DNA from: Lotus japonicus
Lineage: Eukaryota > Streptophyta > Magnoliopsida > Fabales > Fabaceae
Reading direction: 5' to 3'
Assembly (NCBI RefSeq): GCF_012489685.1
Contig: NC_080041.1
Location: forward strand, 19,407,802-19,471,801
Length of the DNA stretch: 64,000 nucleotides
Shown: one piece after another, positions 43,971 to 54,331 of the stretch
Numbering within the stretch: the first letter of the stretch is position 1
Layout: each line of letters begins with the position of its first letter
Position numbers and translations under genes: made by a program
Notes under the pieces: generated by a model
Databases searched by the model: none
What the model saw: only the letters and a program-made list of their open reading frames with translations
What the model was told of the DNA's origin: nothing

Positions 43971-45427
43971 TGATGACCCGAGGTTTATTCTATGTTTGTC
44001 GAGTCCTTCTTGTTTCTTTCTTCTTCCTTTTTGAGTCTTTTATTGAGTTTTAAGTCAAGTTAAGTCCCTTTTTAGTTCATATTTGCATCTGAGTAGTTTA
44101 GGTGTTTTTAATTTGTTTAGATGATCTTTTAATTAGTTTTTATTGAGGTTTAAGTCCTAAGGTCAGGTTTGATTTAGAGTCTTGAGAGAATATGAGAGTT
44201 GATTGCATTTTAGAAGTTTTATTTGATGAATTGAATGAAAGATTTCTGAATTATTGTGATTAAATGAGTATTTCCATGAGTTACATTGGGGAAATGATGG
44301 TTTTTTAGATTCTTTGAAGGTTTCAGGTGATTTTGATGGCCAATGATGATGGTTGAAGGCAAAGTATTGAGCCATGATGATAGTTGAAGAAGGAGTTACA
44401 AAATTCGGAGAAGAATTTGATGAACCACGCATGTGCGCCGCCTATGCCACGCACATGCGTGGTGGTTCTGCTGGAAAAAGTAAAGGAACGTGAAGGCCAC
44501 GCATGTGCGCCGTTTTGGCCACGCACATGCGTGGTAAGCAAACCTGGAAGTTTTTTTTTAACAGATGATCCACGCATGTGCGTGGAGGAGGCCACGCACA
44601 TGCGTGGCGGGCCGCCCAAAAGTCTATAAATTAGGATTTTGTGATTTCTTTTAGGGATCTTTGTACTTTTCTGAGCAAAACTTTAGTTCTAGTTTCTTGG
44701 AGCTTGTGAGAGGCTTCTTGGTACTCTTATTTCAGGTTTTTGTTCTTATAATTTGCATTATGAATTCCATAGTCATGCTTAGCTAGTTTCTCTTTGTACT
44801 TTGGGTGAAGTGAACCTTAGTTCTGATTATGGTTTAAACTTCTTATTTTCTTATATGAATAAAGTTTCTTTTTCATGTATCTTTTCTCTGAATCAATATT
44901 CTCTTGAGTGCACACAAGTGTTTTGCTTTCTTCTTGCACAACGGAAGTTGGTGAGGATTAAGGGACTTGGGATTAGATTGATTTGTTTGCTATCACCTAG
45001 GAATAAGGGTAGAAACTTATTGTGTTGGCCTGAACTTATAAACTTCATTCTTCAATTGAATTGACTAGGCCCTAAGGCATTAGGTTTGGCAAATGAAATT
45101 GAATGATTTACTTGATTAAGGAGTTAACAAGTAGAGGTAGAGGCTATAACATCATGGATAAGGATTCTGAACTTCATATAAGAATTTGATCTGAGAACCA
45201 TAATTGGACTAAGTGGAGCTTTGTCCAAGGTACTTCTTTATCTGAATTATAATTCTTGCTCTTCATCACAAGTGTGTTAAACACAACAAACCCTCAAACT
45301 TATATTGCTTTCTTTTTCACATTATGAACACAAAACTCTTAGAAGCAATTGATGAACAACTATCCCTGTGGTTCGACAATCTTTTGTATTACTTCGATCA
45401 ATCCGTACACTTGCGGAATTGCTATCA
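43971..45427 (+). repeat. Element 3 3' LTR
   Basis: 1457 bp, TGATGACCCGAGG...GGAATTGCTATCA. It is preceded by GAGTATAGTGGTG. Palindrome cluster 44425-44607, TATA box TATAAATTAGG at 44625. Confidence 0.9.
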
Positions 45428-46258
45428 CCCCACCTGGTCGGCGAAGACGCTATCCATCAGCCGCTGATATTTCATCCCAGCGTTCTTCAATCCGAACAAG
45501 ATCGTTAGGTAGCAGTAGTTTACCCTGGCAGTCATGAAGGCCGTTTTGTCCTCATCTGACGGGTGCATCTTGATTTGATGATAACCTGAGTAAGCGTCCA
45601 TCAAGCTTAGCAACTCATTGTCAGACGCCCCATCCACCAGCTTGTCTATACTTGGCAATGGGTAAGAGTCTTTTGGGCACGCCTTGTTTAGGTCCGTGTA
45701 GTCTACGCACATGCGCCATTTCTCATTTGCCTTCTTTACCATCACAACATTCGCTAGCCATGTGGGATACTTGATCACACGAATAAATTCTGCCGCCAGC
45801 AACTTGTTTACCTCTTGTTGAATAGCCTTCTCTTTTTCGTCGCCCATGCGCCGGCGCGTCTGGGTTACTGGCTTGATTCTGGGGTTCAAAGTCAGCCTAT
45901 GGCGGATGAAGTTTGGGTCTATTCCCGGCATGTCCTTGTGACTCCATGCAAAAAGATCTAAATTCTTGCCTAACAGCTTTGCCAGCCTCTGTTCCTGGCC
46001 CTCAGTCAGCCTGGTCCCGATTTTCAAGACTTTGTCTCCAAATTTCAGTTCCTTGGTCTCCTCAATTGGCGTGGGCCTATTTAGGCACCCTTCACCTCTT
46101 GGATCAAGGTTCTCCTCTGGTGCATCAACCTCGTTGCATCGGTGTCCTATTGGGGCATTCTTTCGTCCATACCGATCCACTGAGTTGTTGTAACAATCTC
46201 TGGCAGTGGGTATTTGACAGCCAAATGTGCCGTCAAAATCACGGCGCATAATCGATTC
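45427..46258 (-). pseudogene. Element 6 protease end and reverse transcriptase N-terminal part
   Basis: Minus-strand frame with NTLNRLCAVI (protease end), then DKVLKIGTRLTEGQEQRLAK, FAWSHKDMPGIDP, MCVDYTDLNKACPKDSYPLP and MDAYSGYHQIKMHP. It stops at SVFADQVG at the edge of element 3. The part SDNELLS...DQVG is present again on the far side of element 3 (40035-40252), so the two flanks overlap by about 218 bp and do not form a simple empty site. Confidence 0.88.
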
Positions 46259-46264
46259 AAGGTG

Positions 46265-47944
46265 TTACGCCTGATATTCAGTTTTTGATGTGTAAATTGT
46301 GTTAGTGTGATTTCTTTTTCTTTTGGAGAATTTAAGAGTTCCACTCTTTATAACCATAGATCTGTCCGTGGGCATTTGCAAGGAATACATTTTCACTTCT
46401 TCTGAAGTGATCATATGTTAAATCAGTTGACTCTGATACTTTTACCTTGCTCTTGACTCTGAATATTTATGCGCTCTAATATTCACATATTATCTATGTC
46501 ATAAATTCTCACTCTGAACTCTTCTATTATTTAGCTCAGAATCTAGATATTACTAATGTTTTCATTAAGTCTTAGATTCAGGGGGAGCTAAGCTCATAAT
46601 CAAGCTGTGGCTTGGAAAACCATTCACCTTAGGATAAGTTTATCTCTATTCTCTAAACTCTGAGTGAATTCAATTTATTGTTTAAGAATTGTTCATCAAA
46701 ATACTTGGTTTTGTCATCAACAAAAAGGGGGAGATTGTAAGATCAAGTTTTGATCTAGTAGTACAACTCTATGTTTTGATGATTACACGTTAATTATTGT
46801 GTATGCACAATTATGGTACTTTAACGTTGTTTTCTGAGTGTTCTAATGACAGGCTATGACTCTATTCTTATTTCACATAATTCAGAAGCACTATGCTCAA
46901 AGAGTAACCTCCGCAACGCTTTCGCACTTAATATGTTCAATCTGAATAGTAGATTAAGCTTCAGAAGATCTGAAGATAGGAAAGCTCTGATATGGATTCA
47001 GTTCACTAGAAGCTCTGAAGGATCAGAAGCTCTGAAGGATCAGAAGATCTGAAGGTCCAAAAGCTCTGAAGGTCCAGAAGCTGAGTAGTGAAGATTCTGA
47101 AGTCCAAGAGTAAGCTGGCTCTGAAGACCAAGTACTTCTCCTCTGAGTCCAGAAGCAGAAAATACAAAGGTCAGAGGATCCAAGCTTCCCTCTGACTCTG
47201 ATCACCAAGCTTCACAAGTTCCAATATGAAGCGTCGCTCTGATCAGAAGTCAATTAGGATAAAGGTCATTTCACTATCCAAAGTACAAAAGCAATTGTAC
47301 CATTCCTGACGACCTTACCTAACTTATTCAGCCACAGCAGAACCAGGAAAACCCAGATCTGCCCTCCAACGGTAGCATTCCATGCAAACTTCCAAACCTT
47401 ATTCCTTGGAGTATATAAAGAGGCTGAAGATGAAAGATGCCGCCTGAAGAAACTTTGTCAAGCTCACGCGAAATTCAAATATTCTTTTAAGCAATCTTTC
47501 TTCACATTGTACTTATTGTGTTTACTATTAGCTTTCTGAGAAGCATTTCTTTGTAAACCCAAACTTTCAAACAGTTGTTTGTTTTCTTCCTTAAGGAGAC
47601 CAAGGTTGGTCGGATCCTTGAGAAGACTAAGAGAGTGAATCTTAGTGATAGCTAAGTCAGTGTGTTGTTAGTCACTTTGCAGGTTGCAAGTGCAGTTGTA
47701 ACAAACTCTGATTAGTGGATTGCCTTCATTCTAAGAAGGAAAAAATCACCTTAACGGGTGGACTGGATTAGCTTGAAGGATTTATCAAGTGAACCAGGAT
47801 AAAATCATTGTGTGCTTTCCTCAACTCTTATCTTAGCACTTTTATCTTTGGTGTTTGAAGAAATTTGTTAAAATCTCAAGTGAGAAAGGTTTTAGATTGA
47901 AAACGCTATTCAAACCCCCCCTTCTATCGTTTTTCATACCTTCA
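46265..47944 (+). mobile_element. 5'-truncated SIRE/Maximus-like Ty1-copia fragment with 3' LTR
   Basis: Plus orientation. The internal 3' part (46265-46735) ends in the polypurine tract AAAAAGGGGGAGAT (46722-46735), then an LTR 46736-47944 begins TGTAAGATCAAGTTTTGATC and ends TTTTTCATACCTTCA, as in SIRE/Maximus elements. The LTR has tandem AGCTCTGAAGG(A/T)CCAGA-type repeats near 47008-47090 and a TATATAAAG box near 47412. The 5' part of the element is missing, and element 6 lost its gag-protease region at the same place. No target duplication was found. Confidence 0.75.
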
Positions 47945-48194
47945 GAGGTAATGGCGATCCGCCTCCCGAGGCCTCCGGCGAGTGTGCTGGAGATCCTTGC
48001 TGCGAAGGTGAGGACAGTGGGGTAGGTAATGGAGGTGTCGGAGAGGGAGGAGGCGGCGGAGGCGGAGGAGGGGTCGGTTGCTCAGGTTGCTCGCGACGAA
48101 CCTCCTCGCGACGCGACCTTCCCCTCACACGACATGGTGGTGAAGCACGGCGCTGCTCCAACGTTTCGCTGCGTCGACGACGGCGAGTCTCCAT
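47945..48194 (-). pseudogene. Element 6 Gag N-terminus
   Basis: Starts METRRRRRSETLEQ about 150 nt after the primer site. An Arg/Glu-rich part and a long proline run (residues about 43-60) follow. The frame ends where the SIRE-like fragment begins, so only about 80 residues survive. The same METRR start is present in element 4. Confidence 0.7.
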
Positions 48195-48346
48195 CAGATT
48201 TCAACCGCGAATCAGAAATTCAACCAAAAAACAAGTTAATCAGAGGAAATTGCACAGAATTTCGAACTTTATCAAAAAACAAGTTAAAACAGCAATCCAC
48301 GTAGTTTGGGAATCGAAATATACCGATCCCCACAGACAGCGCCAAA

Positions 48347-48664
48347 TGTTCCAGCCAAGAACATAGAAAGGGGGTATAGTACCTAGAGTGAGAGGATTGC
48401 AATGAGAGAATCTAGAGAGAGAGAGCGTGTAACCGCTTAGAGAGGGAGTGTAACCGAATCTTGAGTTTGTTATTCATGAAATGAGCTAAGAGTCTCTTAC
48501 AATTGGTAACCGCCCCCTATTTATAGGATTGGGGTTGGGCCTGGCGTGTCTAACCGTCCTTGTGGGCTGGTTGGGCCTCTCGGAGGAGGCCCAGACCCCT
48601 GACTTGTGCGTCGCCTTGGGGCGAGTATCCCTGGGTGAGGGCCTCTGGGGTCTCGCCCAGTCCA
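48347..48664 (-). repeat. Element 6 5' LTR
   Basis: 318 bp. On the minus strand it runs TGGACTGGGCG...TTGGCTGGAACA. The primer site TTTGGCGCTGTCTGTGGGGA follows at once (48327-48346). A TATAAATAGG box on the minus strand lies near 48519-48528. Confidence 0.93.
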
Positions 48665-48669
48665 GTTGG

Positions 48670-49270
48670 CAATCCGGATTAGCCCATTTGTTTATGCAAT
48701 TATATTATCAAAAAAATAACAAAATGAGCTATCACCGATTGAATAGATTAAAAAAATGCTACAAATCAGGACTAGAATAAACCTGCCTTGATAAATCATA
48801 TAAATCACCAGATGAATGAATTTGTAGTCTTCTAAAATGAGAACACCCCAAGTTTTTGGAAAATAACTTCTCTCACCTTGGTTCTTCTATTCGTGAATTT
48901 TTTTATTTGAGTTCCTGCTTTTGGCTTTGAAATTTGGTGGTCGATTTCCTCATGTGTTTATGTTTCTGTTCGGGGGATTTGGCTTTGATTCGGTGCTCTT
49001 CAGCTTTAAGATTTGGGTTTTATGTTTGTGTTGGGAGAGATATTTATTTTGGCTATATAATTAAGCTTCATATGAAGTTTGGTAGTGAGGTGATGATTGG
49101 AAGAAGATGAAGGAGAAGGATTTTTGCTGGGTGTGTGATTGGGAGAAGAAGATGATTGAGAAGAGTCTTATTGGTTAATTAATTTAATTAACCTAATTAA
49201 ATAATATTTAATTATATATTTTTCGATGTATAAAAAAATTATATTTTGTTAATAAAAAAATGAAATGGGG
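48670..49270. other. Intergenic, no gene recognised
   Basis: Mostly T-rich sequence with purine-rich GAAGAAGATGA stretches at 49095-49165. Possibly the decayed leader of a gene, but no coding exon can be supported. Confidence 0.35.
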
Positions 49271-49405
49271 TTTTGATTTTAGTCCTTCTATTAGCCACGT
49301 CATCATTTTTTTACGGACATTGGCGATAGGGGCTAAAAGCTCACTATTATTTTCCAATTAAGAGGGTTTTCCAAAGATTTTTTTTTAGAAGGACTTAAAC
49401 CAAAA
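49271..49405. repeat. Small foldback (MITE-like) element
   Basis: Imperfect terminal inverted repeats of 20 bp: TTTTGATTTTAGTCCTTCTA (49271-49290) and TAGAAGGACTTAAACCAAAA (49386-49405), 17 of 20 positions matching. The total is about 135 bp with no coding capacity. Elements with TTTTAGTCC ends are widespread in plant intergenic DNA. The target duplication is not clear. Confidence 0.5.
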
Positions 49406-50487
49406 TAACACTATAATAGAGAGACCTACAATATATTTAGGCCTTGAAAAAAATTAAAATTTTTAAAAATTGTGCCTTTTTCATACACTCAGTGCTATAA
49501 AACTCCTGAACTTCATTACAGTTCAAACACGAAAAAAATTCTCTTCCATACTGTTAATTTCATCTTTTCCGTGCAATTATATATCTTTTGATCCATGGCT
49601 TTGCAAAACTTTGTTGTTCTACACGATATCGGGAAGGTTTAATCTTACATTTTTTTTATGAAATGGTCATATCTCTTTTGTATTGGCTCACATATAATTT
49701 TAGTTGTTGTTTTAATTTGCAGGACTTTGGTTTGGTTATTGAATACGATGTCATGCGGCTTAAACTTTTGAATGTCGGGACGTGCTACATTGTTGACCCT
49801 CTAGGAAAAACTTTAGTGTTGAAGTCCGAAGCTCATGATGGTTTTGTTGTAAACCAATGGATTGGCTGACATTCGATCATTTTACAAATTTAGTTCCAAT
49901 TGTTGGTTTCTTTTTTGCCAAATAAGAAAATTCATCTTTAATATCTCTATTGAGACTTTAGACGAGATAAAGTATCACAGTTATCCTGTTGTCACAAAAC
50001 CTAAAAATCTTATGTTGGTTCGTGCTTTAGTTCCTTTTACTTAAATAGAGGCATTCCTTCTATATCAAAAATTGATAGCGATCGCCGAATTCTTATCATA
50101 TAAGAGGAAACTTCCTCAAATCATTGTGAGACTTTCGGCTTATGAGGCTTCAGGAGTCCAGTTCATAAGTTGGACTTTCCTTTGAGTGCCACTACAAGGC
50201 ACGAAGAAACACTGACACGAGCACCACGAAGAGAAAAAGGAACCAATCAGAATTGGAGAGAATAAAGTATAGGAGAGAGAAAATTGCGTAAGCAATCTAC
50301 AAACAACTACATCGTGCCTAGTCGTGGAGAAATTAGTCGTGCCATATATGATTTTCCCTTTCCTTTTGAGTATTTATTGCCTTCTTAATGTTTTTATTAG
50401 TAACATTTTGTCCATTTATGTTGGAATGGGTTTTGTTACCTCATGAACGTCCGTGAAGGTGACTTCTGCTGTTTTAATTTTTTCAAT
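49406..50487 (+). other. Region upstream of Helitron B homology, fragmentary coding-like exon
   Basis: A stretch at 49723-49869 follows a TTTAATTTGCAG acceptor-like site and reads DFGLVIEYDVMRLKLLNVG, then YIVDPLGKTLVLKSEAHDG, ending NQWIG and a stop. It may be a captured exon or an unrecognised Helitron accessory part. I cannot name the family. The rest is non-coding. Confidence 0.3.
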
Positions 50488-53400
50488 AGTATGTATAGAA
50501 CCATTGTTGTGAAAGTTTACAATGGTGAAACACTGTTTAGATTTTGTATGAGATTACCAACTTTTTTTTCTTATTATGCATTTTAAATTTTGGAATCTTA
50601 TTATTATTATTATTATTAAAAATAGTATCATGTTATTCTAAGTTTATAAACTTGATTTGTCTTGCATGGCGTCTTTTGAATGTGGAGCTATATGTTACTT
50701 ATTACTATAGGTTTTACCTATATTATTATAACTTTATATTACCTATTACCAAATAAAATTGTGATAAAAATAATGGAAATTCACGAGTAAATTTTGTTAG
50801 AATATGTTCTTAATAAAAATGAGATAACAATAATTAAAACCAGTCCATTTTATTCTGAAACGAAATACAATAAACTATATCATAATTACAAAACTTTTTT
50901 ATTCATCTGTTTTCAAACTGCAACCCAATTCCTCCTTACTCACTTGATTTTGAGTTAGGCTCCATTTGTTTTTCATTTTCGCTCGAAACCACTTCTGCAT
51001 TAGGTGCTAAAACTAAATTTTCATCTTCCAAATGAATATTTGGTATATTATAATGATGATGAAGACGTTAGAGATGTTCTTGAAAACAGTGTACAAAATC
51101 CACAATGTTTATGACTTGGTTTCCAGCTAATGAGAAATAGCGGGACATGCGGAATCTAACATATGCTGAATTTCCAGTATATTTGTTTATCATAAAAATG
51201 ATAGAATCTGGAAACCAAGAAAAAAAGGTTTTGGAAGACTACAACATATCCCTCAAGGCATCATAGAGTTATAATACATGAGAATCCTACTAACAATGCA
51301 AAAATGTTGTTTATCATATAGAAGTATCAGAGCAGTGAAGGAATAACATATCATACTTTTAAGGAAGCATGCTATCAATTGAGGTTCCTAACAGATGATA
51401 AAGAATATATAGATGCAATTACACAAGTCTCTGATTTACCTTTCGGAGAACAAATGAGGAAACTCTTTGTAAGAATGTTAATGATGAATTCAATCTCAAA
51501 ACCTAATGATGTTTGAGACGCATGTTGACTTCTCTTATCAGAAGGCATTCTACATCATAGAAGAAAAACATTTCATAATACAGGTATGTAGGTTTTCAAG
51601 TTATATTATTAATATTTGAAATGTTGCTTTAATAATATAATTATTGCTTGGATTTAATTTAAATGAAATTCAAAAGTTTAGAAAATCACGTTGCGCATGA
51701 TAATTATGCAAAGCGTGTGAAGAACATTAGTTATCTTCGAAACAATTAAAAATCATTAGTTAATCTTCCTTCCCGACTACAAAACTACAAATTACAGATA
51801 CTGATTTGAAAAATTTATGTATCATTGAAATTGAGAAGTTACTCCAAAAAAATGATAGGTCATTAAATGATTACTCATCTTTGTCAACTCCATAATATGA
51901 TAAAGTCCTGCAATTTGACAATAGATTTATTGTCGATGAACTAAACTATGACAAATATGCATTAAAGATACAATATGAAGAGTTGCTTAGTATGCTTACA
52001 CCGGAGTAAAAGTCTGTATATTAGAGTGTTGTCACATCTGCATTGTCAAATCAGGAGGCTTCTACTTTTTATATGGCTTTGGTGGAATCAGAAAGACTTT
52101 TGTTTGGAACGCTTTATCCGCGTCATATAAATCCAGATGACTAATTGTGCTTAATGCTGCTTCCAGTGGCATAGCATTATTACTCTTGCTTTGAGGCAGA
52201 ACAACTCATTCTAAATTTTGCATTCTATTAGATGCTACAAAGACCTCAACATGTAATATAAAGCAGTAAAGTTTACGAGCAAAGCTTCTGCTTGAAACAA
52301 GCCTTATTATATGAGATGAAGCTCCAATGTTGAAAAAGTTTTTTTTCGAAGCCCTAGACGTTGCACTACAAGATTTAATGAGGTTGAAAAATGAAGACAA
52401 CATACATAAACCTTTTGGAGGAAAAGTAGTAATACTTGGAGGTGATTTTAAACAAATACTACCTGTAATAACTAGAGGAAGCAAACAGGAAGTTGTGGAA
52501 GCTATTTTAAAATCTTCATCATTGTGGAAGCATAGCAAATTTATGAAATTGTCTAAGAACATGCGGCTAACGACAGCTAAGACGACTGATGAAGCAAAAG
52601 AAATCAAAGAGTGCAGATTTGATTCTTAAAATTGGAAATAGCGATCATCCTGATTTCGGAGCAGGAGAGCATGATGTTCAAATTCCGCCAGATCTTCTCA
52701 TCTCAATTAGTCCTGACCAATTAATAGAATTGGTTAAATATACACATTCTGACCTTCCGCACAAAATGAAAGACCAGCAATTCGTTCAAGATAGAGCAAT
52801 ATTGTCCCCTACACTTGAGGTTGTTGAAATGATACACACTTAATGCTTGGCATGATAGCTGCACCAGAACATGAATATCTGATCTCCGACTCTGCCTTGC
52901 GATTTGTTGAGGATTACGAAATCCGAGGTGAGTGGTTTACCACAGAATTTTTGAACGACACTAAATGTTATGTAATGTCAAACCACAAACTATTATCAAA
53001 AGTTGGTACTTCAGTCATGCTTTTGAGAAATATAGACCAAGCAGCAGGTTTATGCAATGGAACCAGGTTAATTATGGATGAACTCGGTGAACGTGTTATT
53101 GGTGCAACTGTTATCACGAGAACAAATGTTGATGACAAAGTGCACATTTCAAGAATGGACTTAGTTCCTTATGATTCCAAATTTCCAATGAAATTCAGAA
53201 GAAGATAGTTTACAATTGCAGTATGCTTTGCTATGACCATAAACAAAAGCCAATGATAAACACTATCTCAGGTTGGGCTCTTCCTTCCGAGACCTTCACT
53301 CATGGTCAGTTATGTGTACCTCTCTCTAGAGTACGCTCAAGATTCAAGAAAGAGTCTTAAACTTTGTATACTGGATGAGTCAGACAAACAACAGACCGGT

Positions 53401-53609
53401 ACTGTAAATGAAAAAGTTTTTTGAAATGTTTAATGTATACGTCACAATTTCATTTATTTATTCTATTTTTTTCTCATATATTATTATACAGTTGACTTAT
53501 ACATGATTGACTTAATTATAATTTAAAAATTACATTTATATGAAAAATAATTTATTTATTAAAAATTTCCAACATAAAATTTCGTGCAGCGCACGGGTTA
53601 TCGCACTAG
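50488..53609 (+). mobile_element. Helitron B, uninterrupted sister copy
   Basis: Matches 294-1274 plus 7103-9402 continuously and so shows the pre-insertion state of Helitron A. The 3' end has a 5-bp stem hairpin CGTGC-agc-GCACG (53583-53595), then GGGTTATCGCA, CTAG (53606-53609) and T, a textbook Helitron terminus. The 5' end is not resolved and may lie left of 50488. It inserted about 450 bp upstream of the TSP9-like start codon. Confidence 0.85.
51240..53208 (+). pseudogene. Helitron B PIF1-like helicase remnant
   Basis: Less damaged than copy A. Open pieces are 52327-52629 (GGDFKQILPVITRGSKQ, MRLTTAKTTDEAKEI), 52589-52843 (HKMKDQQFVQDRAILSPTLE) and 52843-53208 (MLGMIAAPEHEYL, VMLLRNIDQAAGLCNGTRLI, GERVIGATVITRTN), which together form the second half of the PIF1 helicase. 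Walker A near 52070-52100 reads GFGGIRKTF, as in copy A. Upstream parts carry stops. A -T frameshift separates 52629 from 52589. No intact Rep (HUH) domain is seen. Confidence 0.82.
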
Positions 53610-54061
53610 TAAAAAGATATAGCTAAAGATCAAGAAAATGTTATCTTTACACTCAATTCACCGACATGAAGAAAAGATAGAATAAATAAGAATAAAAAAT
53701 TAGTGAAAATGAGATGAAAAAAAGTAATGATGCATGACAAATTCAGAACCTAGCCATAATCATTTACTAGTGCGCCACATGTCAAAGAAAGACAGGAGCC
53801 TTTAGTGCGCCACATGTCAAATTCAGAACCTAGCCATAATCATTCCATTATTGAGAAAATTTTCAGGTACCAAAAAAATTCAAAACAATCAAGATAATAC
53901 ACTTGTGGAGAGCTCATGCTACATGGTTCACATGATGTTACCAATGCAAACCCAATCCATTTGGTTCACAGAATCTGCCACAACAGATATATTACCATTG
54001 GCACTTGGCCTCCACTCTCCACTACTCTTCAAATCCAACCTAAACATTTCTAGGCTGTGTT
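53610..54061 (+). promoter_or_regulatory. Upstream region of the TSP9-like gene
   Basis: 452 bp between the Helitron B end and the ATG. It contains a 27-bp exact direct repeat (CAAATTCAGAACC...CATT at 53738-53764 and 53818-53844) and a second repeat, TAGTGCGCCACATGTCAAA, at 53768-53786 and 53803-53821, so short segments were duplicated. CCACATGTCA is E-box/G-box-like and may bind bHLH or bZIP factors. That is inference. Confidence 0.5.
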
Positions 54062-54331
54062 ATGGCTTCCCTCATCATGTCATTTGCTCCAGCAACAGGA
54101 AGTGTGTTTGCAGCAACAGCTGCAAAGGGTGGTGGTAGCAAGGAGGAGAAAGGGTTGCTGGATTGGATTATTGGGGGTCTTCAGAAGGAAGATCAGCTTC
54201 TAGAGACTGATCCTATCCTCAAGAAAGTGGAGGGGAAAAGTGGAGGCACCACCAGTGGAGGCAAGAACTCTGTTGCTGTGCCTCAAAAGAAGAAGGGTGG
54301 TGGTTTTGGAGGCTTCTTTGCCAAGAATTGA
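54062..54331 (+). CDS. TSP9: TSP9-like thylakoid soluble phosphoprotein
   Basis: Intact single-exon ORF of 89 residues. The N-terminus [20 protein letters not shown] is a plausible short chloroplast transit peptide, Ser/Ala-rich without acidic residues. The mature part is Lys/Gly-rich: [40 protein letters not shown], then [17 protein letters not shown]. This pattern (small, basic, largely disordered, LLETDPIL core and GFGG-FAK end) fits the thylakoid soluble phosphoprotein TSP9. TSP9 associates with light-harvesting complex II and photosystem II and is phosphorylated in the light in the thylakoid. Thr and Ser candidates are at TTSGG and KNS. Family assignment is from memory of the pattern. 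The ATG is the first in frame and has good plant context (TTATGGC). Confidence 0.82.
   Translation: MASLIMSFAPATGSVFAATAAKGGGSKEEKGLLDWIIGGLQKEDQLLETDPILKKVEGKSGGTTSGGKNSVAVPQKKKGGGFGGFFAKN

Larger units (their letters stand above)
40253..45427 (+). mobile_element. Chimeric non-autonomous LTR retrotransposon inside element 6 (element 3)
   Basis: LTRs 40253 to about 41742 and 43971-45427, both beginning TGATGACCC. The internal region holds one ORF (41854-42699). The five bases at the left are CTTGT and at the right CCCCA, so there is no matching target duplication, and the flanking pol pieces overlap by about 218 bp. The element is probably the product of recombination between two copies inserted in two different Tat copies. 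The left LTR end carries small direct repeats and the primer site expected after it is missing, so it could not replicate. Confidence 0.85.
33415..48664 (-). mobile_element. Second Tat-lineage element with antisense ORF, opposite orientation (element 6)
   Basis: Target duplication GTTGG (33410-33414 and 48665-48669). LTRs 48347-48664 (5') and 33415-33733 (3'). It is the same family as element 4: the LTRs, primer site, pol and antisense ORF all match. Minus-strand pol remains run from 46258 down to 37348. The antisense ORF lies on the plus strand at 34486-36663. Inside are a chimeric non-autonomous element (40253-45427) and a SIRE-like fragment (about 46265-47944) that sits where gag and most of protease should be. 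It keeps a complete set of integrase domains that element 4 lost, but with stops, so both are defective. Confidence 0.92.
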
